A stretch of 42,673 nucleotides of DNA from Bacteroidota bacterium (GCA_016720655.1 JADKKE010000025.1:1-42673), one strand, 5' to 3'. Shown: positions 8,165 through 16,781, numbered from the stretch's first letter. Notes: generated by a model not told the origin, from the sequence alone. Program-made: numbers and translations.

Positions 8165-9970
8165 ATGAAATTACTTTTATCCTACCTCAAGAATTACAAG
8201 AAATATGTACTTCTGGCGCTCTTACTGGCCGCTGTAAATCAGTGCTTTTCCCTCATGGATCCGCTGATTGCCGGTATCATGATGGACCGTTTCGGGGTAC
8301 ATATTGCTGACTATCGCAACGACCCGACCAAGGACTTCTTTAACGATATTATGTGGCTTCTTTTTGCATCCATGGGAGTGGCGATGGTAAGCCGTATCGC
8401 AAAGAATTTTCAGGATTATTTTGTGAATGTAGTCGTTCAGCGATCCGGAGCTCAAATGTATACGGATGGGATTCGTCATTCACTCGAATTGCCCTATCAG
8501 GTTTTTGAAGACCAGCGCAGTGGTGAAACACTTGGAAAATTACAGAAAGTTAGAACCGATTCCGAGAAATTCATCACCTCTTTTATTAGTGTCGTTTTTC
8601 AAACACTCGTCGGACTCATCTTCGTCATCTGGTATGCTTTCACGGTGCATTGGCTGGTCGCACCTGTCTTTCTGGTGACCGTTCCATTGCTTGGAATTGT
8701 AAGTAGTTTGCTGAGCAGGAATATCAAAAAAATCTCCAAAGTAATTCTTGGTGAAACAACATCCCTTGCAGGATCTACAACAGAATCTTTGCGAAACATT
8801 GAATTGGTAAAAAGTCTGGGTTTGGCAAATCAGGAAGTTGGTCGGTTGAATTCGATTACCGGAAAAATTCTGAAGCTGGAATTAAAAAAAGTACGTTATA
8901 TCCGCAGTTTGAGTTTTGTACAGGGAACAACTGTAAATTTCCTCCGCACTTCATTTTTATTTCTCTTGTATTACCTCGTTTTTAAAGATGTCATCACTCC
9001 CGGCAAACTTTTGACACTAACATTTTTCAGTTTCTTCATTTTTGGTCCACTTCAGGAACTGGGAAATGTGATTGCTGTTTACAGAGAAGCACAAGCATCG
9101 CTTTCAAATTTTGAGACTATCCTGAATACACCGGTGGAGCCTCGACCTGCAAATCCTAAGAGCATCGGAAGGATAGAAGATTTTCGTTTCGATAATGTTT
9201 CCTTCCGTCATCAAAGCAGCGCACACAATGCTGTGGAACAAATTTCATTTCAGGTTCGTCGTGGAGAAACTGTTGCATTTGTCGGGCCTAGTGGCGCCGG
9301 TAAAACCACACTGGTAAAATTGCTTGTTGGCTTGTACATCCCGGAACAGGGAAAAATTTTATACAATGGTGTGCCGGGAGATGAGATCAACAAAGATGAA
9401 TTGCGTGAGCAAATTGGTTTTGTTACTCAAGATACGCAGCTCTTCAGCGGTACTATTCGCGAGAATTTGCTTTTTGTGAATCCGACTGCTACGGATGAAG
9501 AATGCATGGATGTGTTGATGAAAGCTGCCTGTCAGAACCTGATGTCACGTGCAGAAAAAGGACTCGACTCTGTGATTGGCGAAGGTGGAGTCAAAGTTTC
9601 GGGTGGAGAAAAGCAAAGACTTTCTGTTGCACGGGCATTGTTGCGCCATCCTAAGCTGATGGTGTTCGATGAAGCCACCTCCGCTTTGGACTCCATTACA
9701 GAAGAAGAAATTACGGATACTATTCGCCAGCTTTCGACGCGAAAAGAACACATCACAATAATGATTGCTCACCGATTGAGCACCATCATGCATGCCGACA
9801 AGATTTTTGTTCTTGAAAAAGGACAGATCATTGAAGCCGGAACACACAATGAATTGCTCGAGTCCAAAGGTTTGTATTATGCGATGTGGCGTCAGCAAAT
9901 CGGAGAACGCAAGCGAGTGGTGATTCCTGCAGGAAACGGAGCGCCAAGCAAAGTACCTGCAACAAACTAA
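8165..9970 (+). CDS. ABC transporter, fused permease and ATPase (MsbA/exporter type)
   Basis: The 601-residue half-transporter has a six-helix membrane domain (about 15-300) and a nucleotide-binding domain (about 335-575). Visible motifs are Walker A GPSGAGKT (about 375-382), the Q-loop in IGFVTQDTQLF, the signature VSGGEKQRLS (about 479-488), Walker B LMVFDEATSALDS, and the switch His in MIAHRLST. All catalytic residues are present. This is the type IV exporter architecture that works as a homodimer to export lipids, drugs or peptides from the cytoplasm. MsbA is one member, but nothing here proves lipid A as substrate. A TAnnTTTG-type promoter lies just upstream, and the Nudix gene follows 13 bp later on the same strand. 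Confidence 0.88.
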   Translation: MKLLLSYLKNYKKYVLLALLLAAVNQCFSLMDPLIAGIMMDRFGVHIADYRNDPTKDFFNDIMWLLFASMGVAMVSRIAKNFQDYFVNVVVQRSGAQMYTDGIRHSLELPYQVFEDQRSGETLGKLQKVRTDSEKFITSFISVVFQTLVGLIFVIWYAFTVHWLVAPVFLVTVPLLGIVSSLLSRNIKKISKVILGETTSLAGSTTESLRNIELVKSLGLANQEVGRLNSITGKILKLELKKVRYIRSLSFVQGTTVNFLRTSFLFLLYYLVFKDVITPGKLLTLTFFSFFIFGPLQELGNVIAVYREAQASLSNFETILNTPVEPRPANPKSIGRIEDFRFDNVSFRHQSSAHNAVEQISFQVRRGETVAFVGPSGAGKTTLVKLLVGLYIPEQGKILYNGVPGDEINKDELREQIGFVTQDTQLFSGTIRENLLFVNPTATDEECMDVLMKAACQNLMSRAEKGLDSVIGEGGVKVSGGEKQRLSVARALLRHPKLMVFDEATSALDSITEEEITDTIRQLSTRKEHITIMIAHRLSTIMHADKIFVLEKGQIIEAGTHNELLESKGLYYAMWRQQIGERKRVVIPAGNGAPSKVPATN

Positions 9971-9983
9971 ATCTATCTGATGT

Positions 9984-10619
9984 ATGCTGGAAATCTTCAG
10001 CAAGAGTTTAAAACACCGACTTGCATTACCTCTTCCCGGTCGTGAAGCCCAGTTAAAAATGGCTCACGCTGAACGAAGATTGAATCTTTCCCGATACAAA
10101 ATTCCTGCAGAAGCACGTCCGGGCAGTGTTCTAATTTTATTATTCGAGGACGAAGGAACGATTAAGCTCCCATTAATCATGCGTTCTGATTACGATGGAG
10201 TACACAGCGGACAAATTGGATTGCCCGGAGGGAAATTTGAATCGGAAGATGCAGACTTACAATCCACTGCTCTCCGTGAAACTGAAGAGGAAATTGGAAT
10301 TTCAAAATCAGATGTTTCCCTCATCGGAAGACTAACAGAATTATACATTCCACCGAGCAATTTTTTAGTGCATCCTTTTGTAGGCACTATTCCATTCAAA
10401 CCGGAATTTGTTCCGGATCAAAACGAAGTAGCCAGAATCATTGAACTTGATCTCGACACCCTGATGGATGAAAATAATATCAGTGAAAAAGATATCAAGC
10501 TAAGTACAGGAATCACAATCCGCACTCCTGTTTTTCATTTCAATAATGATACTGTCTGGGGAGCAACAGCGATGATGCTGAGTGAATTTAAGTCGGTGTT
10601 GTTTGAGCTTGGAATTTAG
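9984..10619 (+). CDS. Nudix hydrolase, CoA pyrophosphatase type
   Basis: The 211-residue protein carries the Nudix box at about residues 82-105: GGKFESED, then REteEEIGI with the R-E-x-x-E-E residues that bind divalent metal. The preceding context (VLILLFEDEG and GQIGLPGG) matches the CoAse/NudL branch, which cleaves coenzyme A to 3',5'-ADP and phosphopantetheine. The branch call rests on the LPGGK-type lead-in and should be treated as likely, not certain. The gene follows the ABC exporter by 13 bp. Its TAG stop (10617-10619) shares its last base with the first unit of a 7-bp tandem array (GGGACGA type). The tag gene is convergent. Confidence 0.82.
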   Translation: MLEIFSKSLKHRLALPLPGREAQLKMAHAERRLNLSRYKIPAEARPGSVLILLFEDEGTIKLPLIMRSDYDGVHSGQIGLPGGKFESEDADLQSTALRETEEEIGISKSDVSLIGRLTELYIPPSNFLVHPFVGTIPFKPEFVPDQNEVARIIELDLDTLMDENNISEKDIKLSTGITIRTPVFHFNNDTVWGATAMMLSEFKSVLFELGI

Positions 10620-10651
10620 GGACGAGGGACGGGGGTCGAGGGACGGGGGAC
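10619..10651 (+). repeat. 7-bp tandem array, unit GGGACGR
   Basis: Units are GGGACGA, GGGACGG, GGGTCGA, GGGACGG and a partial GGGAC. The first G is the last base of the Nudix stop codon. The array is strongly G-rich on the plus strand. Confidence 0.85.
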
Positions 10652-10673
10652 AAAAAAAGCCCTCTGTAACGCT

Positions 10674-10708
10674 TACTTTATACTTTATACCTTATACCTA
10701 ATACCACC
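10674..10708 (+). repeat. 7-bp tandem array, unit TACYTTA
   Basis: Five units: TACTTTA, TACTTTA, TACCTTA, TACCTAA, TACCACC. The array ends 6 bp before the stop codon of the convergent tag gene. On the opposite strand it reads GGTATTA, GGTATAA, AGTATAA, close to the unit seen near 41.06-41.26 kb. Confidence 0.85.
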
Positions 10709-10714
10709 TTCCAC

Positions 10715-11284
10715 TCAGCAATCCCCGTGCCTATGGCAGTCCACCATATGATCATTCACCATTCCTGCTGCCTGCATGTAGGCATAGCAGATAGTAGAGC
10801 CAACGAATTTGAAGCCGCGTTTGTATAGATCGGCGCTCATGGCATCGGATTCTTTGGTGAAGGGTTGGATGTTTTTATGTGTCTTGTATTTGTTGTTGAT
10901 GACTTTGTTGCCGGTAAATTGCCAGATGTATTTATCGAAAGTCCCGAATTCTTTTTGTACCTCTTGAAAACGCTTTGCATTGTTCACCGTTCCGTACACT
11001 TTCAATTTATTACGGATAATCCCGGCATCACCTAAAAGTTTTTGAATTTTCGGCTCTTTGTATTTTGCTATTTTGACATAATCAAAATTGTCAAACGCTT
11101 TTCTGAAATTTTCGCGCTTGTTGAGAATTGTACTCCAGCTCAATCCGGCCTGGAAAGTATCGAGGACAATAAATTCAAAATGCTTTTTATCATCATGAAC
11201 AGGCACCCCCCACTCCGTATCGTGGTATGCTTTCATGAGATCTGAAGAAAGACACCAGGGGCATCGAATCAGTTCTTTAGCCAT
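10715..11284 (-). CDS. tag: DNA-3-methyladenine glycosylase I
   Basis: The 189-residue protein matches Tag over its full length. It begins RCPWC, followed by YHDTEWGVP, and has FQAGLSWSTIL and a C-terminal DHMVDCHRH. The four residues that form the structural zinc site in E. coli Tag (C4, H17, H175, C179) are present with a constant shift of four: C8, H21, H179, C183. The Glu that helps recognise 3-methyladenine is expected in the EWG segment. The enzyme removes N3-methyladenine from alkylated DNA, leaving an abasic site for base-excision repair. It lies 16 bp downstream of the citrate synthase gene on the same strand, and its 3' end faces two 7-bp repeat arrays and the Nudix gene. Confidence 0.93.
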   Translation of the reverse strand: MAKELIRCPWCLSSDLMKAYHDTEWGVPVHDDKKHFEFIVLDTFQAGLSWSTILNKRENFRKAFDNFDYVKIAKYKEPKIQKLLGDAGIIRNKLKVYGTVNNAKRFQEVQKEFGTFDKYIWQFTGNKVINNKYKTHKNIQPFTKESDAMSADLYKRGFKFVGSTICYAYMQAAGMVNDHMVDCHRHGDC

Positions 11285-11300
11285 TTCTGAAAAAGGAAAA

Positions 11301-12620
11301 TTATACTGTTGCTTTGACTGCCTGATTCTTCATCCAATCGGAAGTCACTGAACCCGGACGTTCAATCGGATGTCCGAGAGCACGATCCCAGAGTAAAGAA
11401 GCCAATACACCGAGTGCACGGCTTACTCCAAACAAGACAGTATAGAAATCATATTCATCCATACCATAATGCATGAGGAGTGCTCCACTGTGTGCATCCA
11501 CATTCGGCCATGGATTTTTTATTTTCTTGATATTGCTCAGGATGGGTGGGACTACTTCATACACCATGTGTACGATACGGCAGTTCACATCATCCGGAAT
11601 ATATTTTTTTGCAAATTCCATTTGCGCGATGAAGCGTGGATCTGTTTTGCGTAAAACTGCGTGACCATAACCGGGAACAACTTTTCCATCGTCCATGGTT
11701 TTCATTACGTAATCATGAATCTGCTCCTTTGTCGGAACAGCACCATCGTAATAATTTCGCAAGTCAAGAATCCAGCGAATCACTTCCTGGTTAGCCAATC
11801 CGTGCAAAGGTCCGGCTAGTCCGTTCATCCCTGCAGCGAAAGACAAATATGCATCGCTCAAAGCGGACCCAACAAGATGTGTCGTGTGAGCGGAGACATT
11901 TCCTCCTTCGTGATCCACGTGAATAGTAAGATACAAACGCATCAAACGTTTCATATCGTAATCGTCGTAGCCCAACATGTGCGCAAAATTAGCAGCCCAG
12001 TCAAGCTTCGCATCCGGTTCGATATGCACTCCGTTTTTGTATGTTCTGCGATAGATGTACGCTGCTATCCGGGGAAGGCGAGCGATAAGATTCATCACAT
12101 CTTCGTACATCGGATCCCAATATTCCTTTTTGCTCAATCCTTTTCTATATGCCGCTGCAAAAACCGACTCCTTCTGCAATGCCATAATCGCCATACTGAA
12201 TTGCGTCATTGGATGCAGGTTCAAAGGCAAACTGTCCAGCATATCGAATACAAACTTCGGAACATTGCTCCGACGTGCCCAAATATTGCTCACTTGTAAT
12301 ACATCATCTTCTGTAGGCAATTCACCCATCAGCATGAGATAAAAAATTCCTTCCGGCAAAGGTTCACTATCCCCTGTCGCTTTTGGAAGTTGATCTCTCA
12401 GCTCAGGAATACTGTAACCCCTGAAGCGGATTCCCTCTTCCGGATCCAGCTTGCTCGTCTCCGTTACCATACCCACCATCCCCTTCATCCCGGAATATAC
12501 CTGCTCAATGGTGTACGAACCAATTACATGGTTTCCATTTTCTTTAATAAAATCTTTCAGCTCTGCAGCCTTGGGCAGGGCAACTTTTGCAAACTTTTCT
12601 TTTATTTTATCGCTTTTCAA
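11301..12620 (-). CDS. gltA: Citrate synthase, eukaryotic-like type
   Basis: The 439-residue protein condenses oxaloacetate and acetyl-CoA to citrate, the entry step of the TCA cycle. The catalytic triad is in place: H273 in GPLHGLANQEV, H320 in PGYGHAVLRK, and D375 in NVDAHSGALL. These numbers are nearly identical to pig heart enzyme, in keeping with the eukaryotic-like citrate synthase found in Bacteroidota. The start is TTG at 12620. No ATG occurs nearby in frame, and the N-terminus aligns in length with relatives, so a TTG start is the best reading. Upstream lies a small membrane protein gene (52 bp away), and tag follows 16 bp downstream. Confidence 0.93.
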   Translation of the reverse strand: MKSDKIKEKFAKVALPKAAELKDFIKENGNHVIGSYTIEQVYSGMKGMVGMVTETSKLDPEEGIRFRGYSIPELRDQLPKATGDSEPLPEGIFYLMLMGELPTEDDVLQVSNIWARRSNVPKFVFDMLDSLPLNLHPMTQFSMAIMALQKESVFAAAYRKGLSKKEYWDPMYEDVMNLIARLPRIAAYIYRRTYKNGVHIEPDAKLDWAANFAHMLGYDDYDMKRLMRLYLTIHVDHEGGNVSAHTTHLVGSALSDAYLSFAAGMNGLAGPLHGLANQEVIRWILDLRNYYDGAVPTKEQIHDYVMKTMDDGKVVPGYGHAVLRKTDPRFIAQMEFAKKYIPDDVNCRIVHMVYEVVPPILSNIKKIKNPWPNVDAHSGALLMHYGMDEYDFYTVLFGVSRALGVLASLLWDRALGHPIERPGSVTSDWMKNQAVKATV

Positions 12621-12672
12621 GGGAGATGGGAATTATAATTACTTAGACAGTTTATTTGTTTATCAAACACTA

Positions 12673-12945
12673 TTAACGTGGCGGTGCAAAATTCTTTTTT
12701 GCTTTTTCAATATTCTCCTGCTTGTTGGAAGAAGTAATATTCAATTCTGGAATCACGATCACCAGACTGATGATAACAGAAACAACCAACAACACCCACA
12801 AGGACATGCGTCCATATTTTTTCATTCTGTTTTTTGAGAAAAAAGGAGACTTCTTTTTAAGTCTTACCTTTTTCCGAAGACGGCCACTACGCGGAGAAAT
12901 AGAATATTCTCCCGTTGCAAGTTTGTCCAGTGTATCCTGATCCAT
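12673..12945 (-). CDS. Small single-pass membrane protein, unknown function
   Basis: The 90-residue protein has a basic N-terminal part (about 20-47, rich in Lys and Arg), one membrane helix (about 48-68, MSLWVLLVVSVIISLVIVIP) and a short polar tail. The positive-inside rule predicts that the N-terminus is cytoplasmic. I do not recognise the family. It sits between enolase (28 bp upstream) and citrate synthase (52 bp downstream) on the same strand, so it is probably co-transcribed with central carbon metabolism genes. The composition resembles small septum or division-associated proteins, but nothing in the sequence proves that. Confidence 0.6.
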   Translation of the reverse strand: MDQDTLDKLATGEYSISPRSGRLRKKVRLKKKSPFFSKNRMKKYGRMSLWVLLVVSVIISLVIVIPELNITSSNKQENIEKAKKNFAPPR

Positions 12946-12973
12946 GATTCTTTAAAATGTCTATCTACTAAGA

Positions 12974-14265
12974 TTACCGACTCACAAATTTAAAATCTTT
13001 TCCGCCAAAATGGGCAGTTTCTCCCAAGCCTTCTTCAATTCTTAACAATTGGTTGTATTTGGCAACCCTGTCAGAGCGGGAGGCTGAGCCTGTCTTGATT
13101 TGTCCGGTTTTCAATGCCACTGCCAGATCGGCGATAGTACTGTCTTCCGTTTCTCCGGAACGATGGCTCATGACCGAGGAGTATCCATTCCTGTGTGCAA
13201 GATCTACAGCATCAATGGTCTCGGAAAGTGTACCAATCTGATTGACTTTAACAAGAATTGAATTGGCGATACCCTTCTTTATACCTTCATTGAGGCGTTT
13301 CACATTGGTAACAAACAAGTCATCGCCCACGAGTTGGATCTTTTTGCCTGTCAGCTCAGTGAGTTTCTTCCAGCCATCCCAGTCATCTTCAGCCAAACCG
13401 TCTTCTATGGAAACAATGGGATATTTGTCAACCCAGGATGCCCAGTATTGAGCCATCTGTTCAGAGCTTAGCTGGTCACCGGTAGATTTTTTGAAAATGT
13501 ATTTGCCTGATTTTTCATCATAGAATTCCGATGCAGCAGCGTCCATTGCAATGTAAATATCTTTGCCCGGCTGATATCCGGCTTCAACAATTGCATCCAG
13601 TACCGACTGAATGGCCTCCTCATTGGATTTAATATTAGGAGCAAAACCACCTTCATCACCCACATTAGTAGACAAACCTTTTTCTTCAAAACTGCTTTCA
13701 GGTGATGGAATACTTCCGTTCCCATTCGCAAAGCTTCACTGAAGCTGGGAGCGCCAAGTGGCATGATCATGAACTCCTGAAAGTCGATGCTGTTGTCGGC
13801 ATGAGAACCTCCATTGAGGATGTTCATCATTGGCACCGGTAGAATGTTTGCATCCACACCACCAATGTATCGGTAGAGAGTCTGATTGCTTTCCATGGCT
13901 GCTGCTTTAGCGCAAGCCAGGGAGACACCTAAAATCGCATTTGCTCCAAGGTTGGATTTATTCTCGGTCCCATCAAGCTTGATCATGGCCGTATCCAGCA
14001 ATCGCTGATCAGAAACAGGAAAGCCCTTCAGTTCCTCGTTTATTGCCTTATTGACATTATACACTGCCCGAAGAACGCCTTTGCCAAGATATTTTTGCTT
14101 GTCTCCGTCGCGTAGCTCCATTGCTTCATGGATACCTGTCGAGGCACCGGATGGCACTGCTGCCCTTCCAAATGCTCCATTTTCAGTGATAACATCGACT
14201 TCTATGGTTGGATTTCCCCGGGAATCAAGGATTTGCCGGGCATGAATTTCTGCAATTGCGCTCAT
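12974..14265 (-). CDS. eno: Enolase, reading frame broken by one missing base
   Basis: Two overlapping frames together encode a complete enolase of about 430 residues. The first (from ATG 14265) begins with the family N-terminus AIAEIHARQILDSRGNPTIE and reaches EVFHHLKAVLK. The second resumes with LSTNVGDEGGFAPNIKSNEEA and includes the active-site region LVGDDLFVTN and the C-terminal SHRSGETEDSTIADL. The break lies in a run of five A on the coding strand (plus-strand 13679-13683); six A would restore the frame. Enolase converts 2-phosphoglycerate to phosphoenolpyruvate in glycolysis and is expected to be essential, so a consensus error is the simplest explanation. It heads a minus-strand cluster with the small membrane protein and citrate synthase. 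Confidence 0.93.
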
Positions 14266-14284
14266 AAATATGGGAATGAATGGA

Positions 14285-14292
14285 CAAAAATA
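14285..14292 (-). promoter_or_regulatory. Putative -7 promoter box of eno
   Basis: On the minus strand the bases read TATTTTTG, matching TAnnTTTG, 19 bp before the enolase ATG. No clear -33 TTTG was found at the expected distance. Confidence 0.4.
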
Positions 14293-14340
14293 GCAATTAT
14301 TGACCTTTATAAAAATGATAAAAATTGGCTACGAAAGTAT

Positions 14341-14479
14341 ACCTGATCGAACCTGATGTGGAAATAAATGATGCTACGATTCTGAATCGACCTGAAGTTT
14401 AGGGAAAATCGAATAGTCCCCTATCTTTCAATACGATAATTGCAGAACCTGATGTCTTTTGAGCACAAAAAATCAGGTT
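14341..14479. promoter_or_regulatory. Cluster of ACCTGAT sites in the eno/methyltransferase intergenic region
   Basis: ACCTGAT occurs at 14341-14347, 14351-14357 and 14447-14453, and its inverse ATCAGGT at 14472-14478. The first two are exactly 10 bp apart, and the last two form an 8-bp inverted repeat (AACCTGAT/ATCAGGTT) with an 18-bp spacer. It lies in the 286-bp gap between divergent genes. It could be an operator; no regulator is identified. Confidence 0.3.
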
Positions 14480-14551
14480 AATAGAGATTAGAAATTTAAA
14501 ACTGGTTTTCAGATCGGGGAATTCAACCCAGCTTTCTTTTATATTCGCAAA

Positions 14552-15337
14552 GTGGACAAATTGTTTTCAGCAAAGAAATTTATTAAATACACATTGCTCG
14601 GTGGAACTCCTCACGATGTTCACTCTCCTTTCGTGTTCGATTTACTCAACACCGTGATTCGCGATGAGACACCATTTTATATTTATGACAAAATTGAATC
14701 CTTGCGAGGACGCCTGCATTTTGATGAATCAGTACTTGAAGTGACTGATTTTGGAACCGGTGGGCACCAAGGCAGGAAGCGAAAGCTCCGGGTGAGCTAT
14801 ATCGTGGATCACTTTGTAAAATCGCCACGATATAGCCAGTTGATGTTTCGTCTGGTCAATCATTTTCAACCGAAGAATATCATTGAGCTTGGTACTTCAT
14901 TGGGTATCACAACCCTTTATCTTGCTGCATCCAGTAAAAAGATTAGCGTTCAGACTTTGGAAGGTTGTCCGCAGACCGCAGCCAAGGCCAAAGAAAATTT
15001 CGAAATTCTTGGGATTGAGAATATAGATGTGATTGTGGGTGAATTTTCTGAAACACTGCCGCAGGTTTTAAAGAATACCGCAAGGGTGGATTTCATGTAT
15101 TTTGATGGAAATCATCGAAAAGAAGCAACCCTTAATTATTTTGAACAGGCCTTGTCTCATGTCGCTGAAGAATCAATATTCGTTTTTGATGACATTCATT
15201 GGAGTAAAGAAATGGAGGAAGCCTGGCAAATTATCAAATCGAATCCAAAAGTTTCGCTCAGCATTGATTTGTTTCATCTTGGAATCCTCTTCTTCAGACA
15301 AGGCATTCCACGACAAGATTTTGTGTTGAAATTCTAA
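14552..15337 (+). CDS. Class I SAM-dependent methyltransferase
   Basis: The 261-residue protein starts at GTG 14552. It contains a Rossmann-type SAM site NIIELGTSLGITTLYLA (about 109-125) and an acidic strand VDFMYFDGNHRKE (about 185-197), a layout of O-methyltransferase-like class I enzymes (Methyltransf_24 type). An N-terminal segment of about 95 residues precedes the fold and includes GGTPHDVHSPFVF, a string I associate with a conserved Bacteroidota subgroup. Substrate unknown; the fold alone does not decide between O-, N- or C-methylation. The gene is followed 62 bp later by the ABC ATPase gene, which has its own promoter-like box. Confidence 0.8.
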   Translation: MDKLFSAKKFIKYTLLGGTPHDVHSPFVFDLLNTVIRDETPFYIYDKIESLRGRLHFDESVLEVTDFGTGGHQGRKRKLRVSYIVDHFVKSPRYSQLMFRLVNHFQPKNIIELGTSLGITTLYLAASSKKISVQTLEGCPQTAAKAKENFEILGIENIDVIVGEFSETLPQVLKNTARVDFMYFDGNHRKEATLNYFEQALSHVAEESIFVFDDIHWSKEMEEAWQIIKSNPKVSLSIDLFHLGILFFRQGIPRQDFVLKF

Positions 15338-15352
15338 TTCGGAATCTAACAT

Positions 15353-15380
15353 TTTGATAACATTTTATCGGTTACATTTG
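15353..15380 (+). promoter_or_regulatory. Putative promoter of the LolD/MacB-like ATPase gene
   Basis: TACATTTG at 15373-15380 fits TAnnTTTG and TTTG at 15353-15356 fits the -33 element, with a 16-bp spacer. The ATG is 19 bp after the -7 box. Confidence 0.5.
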
Positions 15381-15399
15381 CCGACCTGAATCTTTGACT

Positions 15400-16110
15400 A
15401 TGGCATTGCTCGAACTTAGAAATATTTCACGCCGATACGTAATCGGAACTGAGGAAGTTAATGCTTTGCGAAGCATTACTGTTTCTATCAACAAAGGCGA
15501 ATATGTTGCATTGATGGGTCCCTCCGGTTCCGGAAAATCAACATTGATGAATATCATCGGTTGTCTTGACACACCAAGCAATGGGGAATACATTCTCAAT
15601 GGAAAACAGGTGAATTCAATGGCCGATAATGAATTGGCAGAAATCCGGAACAAAGAAATTGGTTTCATCTTTCAAACATTTAACCTGATTCCACGAAGCA
15701 CAGCCCTTGACAATGTAGCACTGCCGCTTGTCTATGCCGGAATAAAAAAAGATGAAAGAGTTAAAAGAGCAATGGATTCGCTTTCTGATGTGGGCCTGGG
15801 TGATCGGGTGAAACACAAACCGAACGAACTTTCAGGTGGACAACGTCAGCGAGTAGCAGTTGCCAGAGCCTTGGTCAACAAGCCTTCAATTATACTTGCC
15901 GATGAACCCACAGGGAATCTTGACAGCAAAACATCGGAAGAAATCATGAATTTGTTTGAAGAAATTCATCAGAAAGGAAATACAATAATTGTTGTAACGC
16001 ACGAAGAAGATATTGCACGTCATGCGTACAGGATCATCCGGATCAAGGATGGACTGATTGAATCTGACACGGCAAATCAGAACGTTTTAAAGTCCGGAGT
16101 TCCTACCTGA
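15400..16110 (+). CDS. ABC transporter ATP-binding protein, LolD/MacB type
   Basis: I choose ATG 15400 (236 residues) over an in-frame TTG two codons upstream. The protein is a complete ATPase domain: Walker A GPSGSGKST (about 40-48), the Q-loop in IGFIFQTFNLIP, signature LSGGQRQRVA, Walker B ILADEPTGNLDS, and the switch His in VVTHEEDIARHA. FIFQTFNLIP plus ADEPTGNLDS is typical of the LolD/MacB/FtsE subfamily, which powers lipoprotein release, macrolide or peptide efflux, or division. No partner permease with the matching MacB-like fold is encoded in this window, so the transported substrate cannot be inferred. The PduO gene follows 25 bp downstream. Confidence 0.88.
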   Translation: MALLELRNISRRYVIGTEEVNALRSITVSINKGEYVALMGPSGSGKSTLMNIIGCLDTPSNGEYILNGKQVNSMADNELAEIRNKEIGFIFQTFNLIPRSTALDNVALPLVYAGIKKDERVKRAMDSLSDVGLGDRVKHKPNELSGGQRQRVAVARALVNKPSIILADEPTGNLDSKTSEEIMNLFEEIHQKGNTIIVVTHEEDIARHAYRIIRIKDGLIESDTANQNVLKSGVPT

Positions 16111-16135
16111 ACAGCTGTGTTATAAATTCTTTCAA

Positions 16136-16684
16136 ATGAAAATTTATACTAAAAAAGGTGACGAAGGCAAGACATCATTGATCGGAGGAACACGTGTACC
16201 GAAGCATCATATTCGCATTGAAGCATACGGTACAGTGGATGAATTAAATTCATGGATTGGTTTTCTCAGGGATCAGGACATTGCCCAAAATCACATTGTT
16301 CTACTCCTTGAAATTCAAGATCGACTGTTCACCATTGGTTCGCATCTTGCTTCCGATCCGGAAAAATCAAAAATGAAATTACCGGAACTTGAAGAAGCAG
16401 ATCTTCTGGCACTTGAAACAGCGATGGACGAAATGGATGCTGCTTTACCGGAAATGAAGAATTTTGTTCTTCCGGGTGGGAACACTTTGGTTTCCTCTTG
16501 CCATATTGCCCGGACTGTTTGCCGGAGGGCTGAAAGAAACACGGTTCATCTCTCGGAACTGGAGCTTGTTTCACCGATCATTCTGAAATACCTGAATCGT
16601 TTATCCGACTATCTTTTTGTATTATCGAGAAAATTAGCCGCAGAAACAGGGACAAAAGAAACTCCATGGAAGCCAAGAGGCTGA
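16136..16684 (+). CDS. Cob(I)alamin adenosyltransferase, PduO type
   Basis: The 182-residue protein starts MKIYTKKGDEGKTSLIGG, the ATP-binding N-terminal motif of PduO-type corrinoid adenosyltransferases, followed by YGTVDELNSWIG (about 31-42). A conserved helix contains FVLPGGN and, later, ARTVCRRAERN (about 125-135), residues that bind ATP and cobalamin in the family. It transfers the 5'-deoxyadenosyl group from ATP to reduced corrinoid to make the adenosylated cofactor. No other cobalamin genes or cobalamin riboswitch are seen here. It is 25 bp after the ABC ATPase and probably cotranscribed. Length is normal. Confidence 0.92.
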   Translation: MKIYTKKGDEGKTSLIGGTRVPKHHIRIEAYGTVDELNSWIGFLRDQDIAQNHIVLLLEIQDRLFTIGSHLASDPEKSKMKLPELEEADLLALETAMDEMDAALPEMKNFVLPGGNTLVSSCHIARTVCRRAERNTVHLSELELVSPIILKYLNRLSDYLFVLSRKLAAETGTKETPWKPRG

Positions 16685-16781
16685 TAAACTCAGGCCCTCC
16701 CAATGCAAATCCTTGTGAGGCAAGCAATTCTGTGATCTTCCGGAAAAATTCAAAACACGATACAAGTGATTGTAATTTTTC

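Noticed and set aside
10619..10708. Small RNA or riboswitch in the Nudix-tag gap
   Set aside because: The region is simple 7-bp repetition with no stable stem or conserved aptamer pattern that I can see.
13675..13690. Programmed ribosomal frameshift in eno
   Set aside because: No known programmed frameshifting exists for enolase, and other genes in the window show the same homopolymer loss, so error is simpler.
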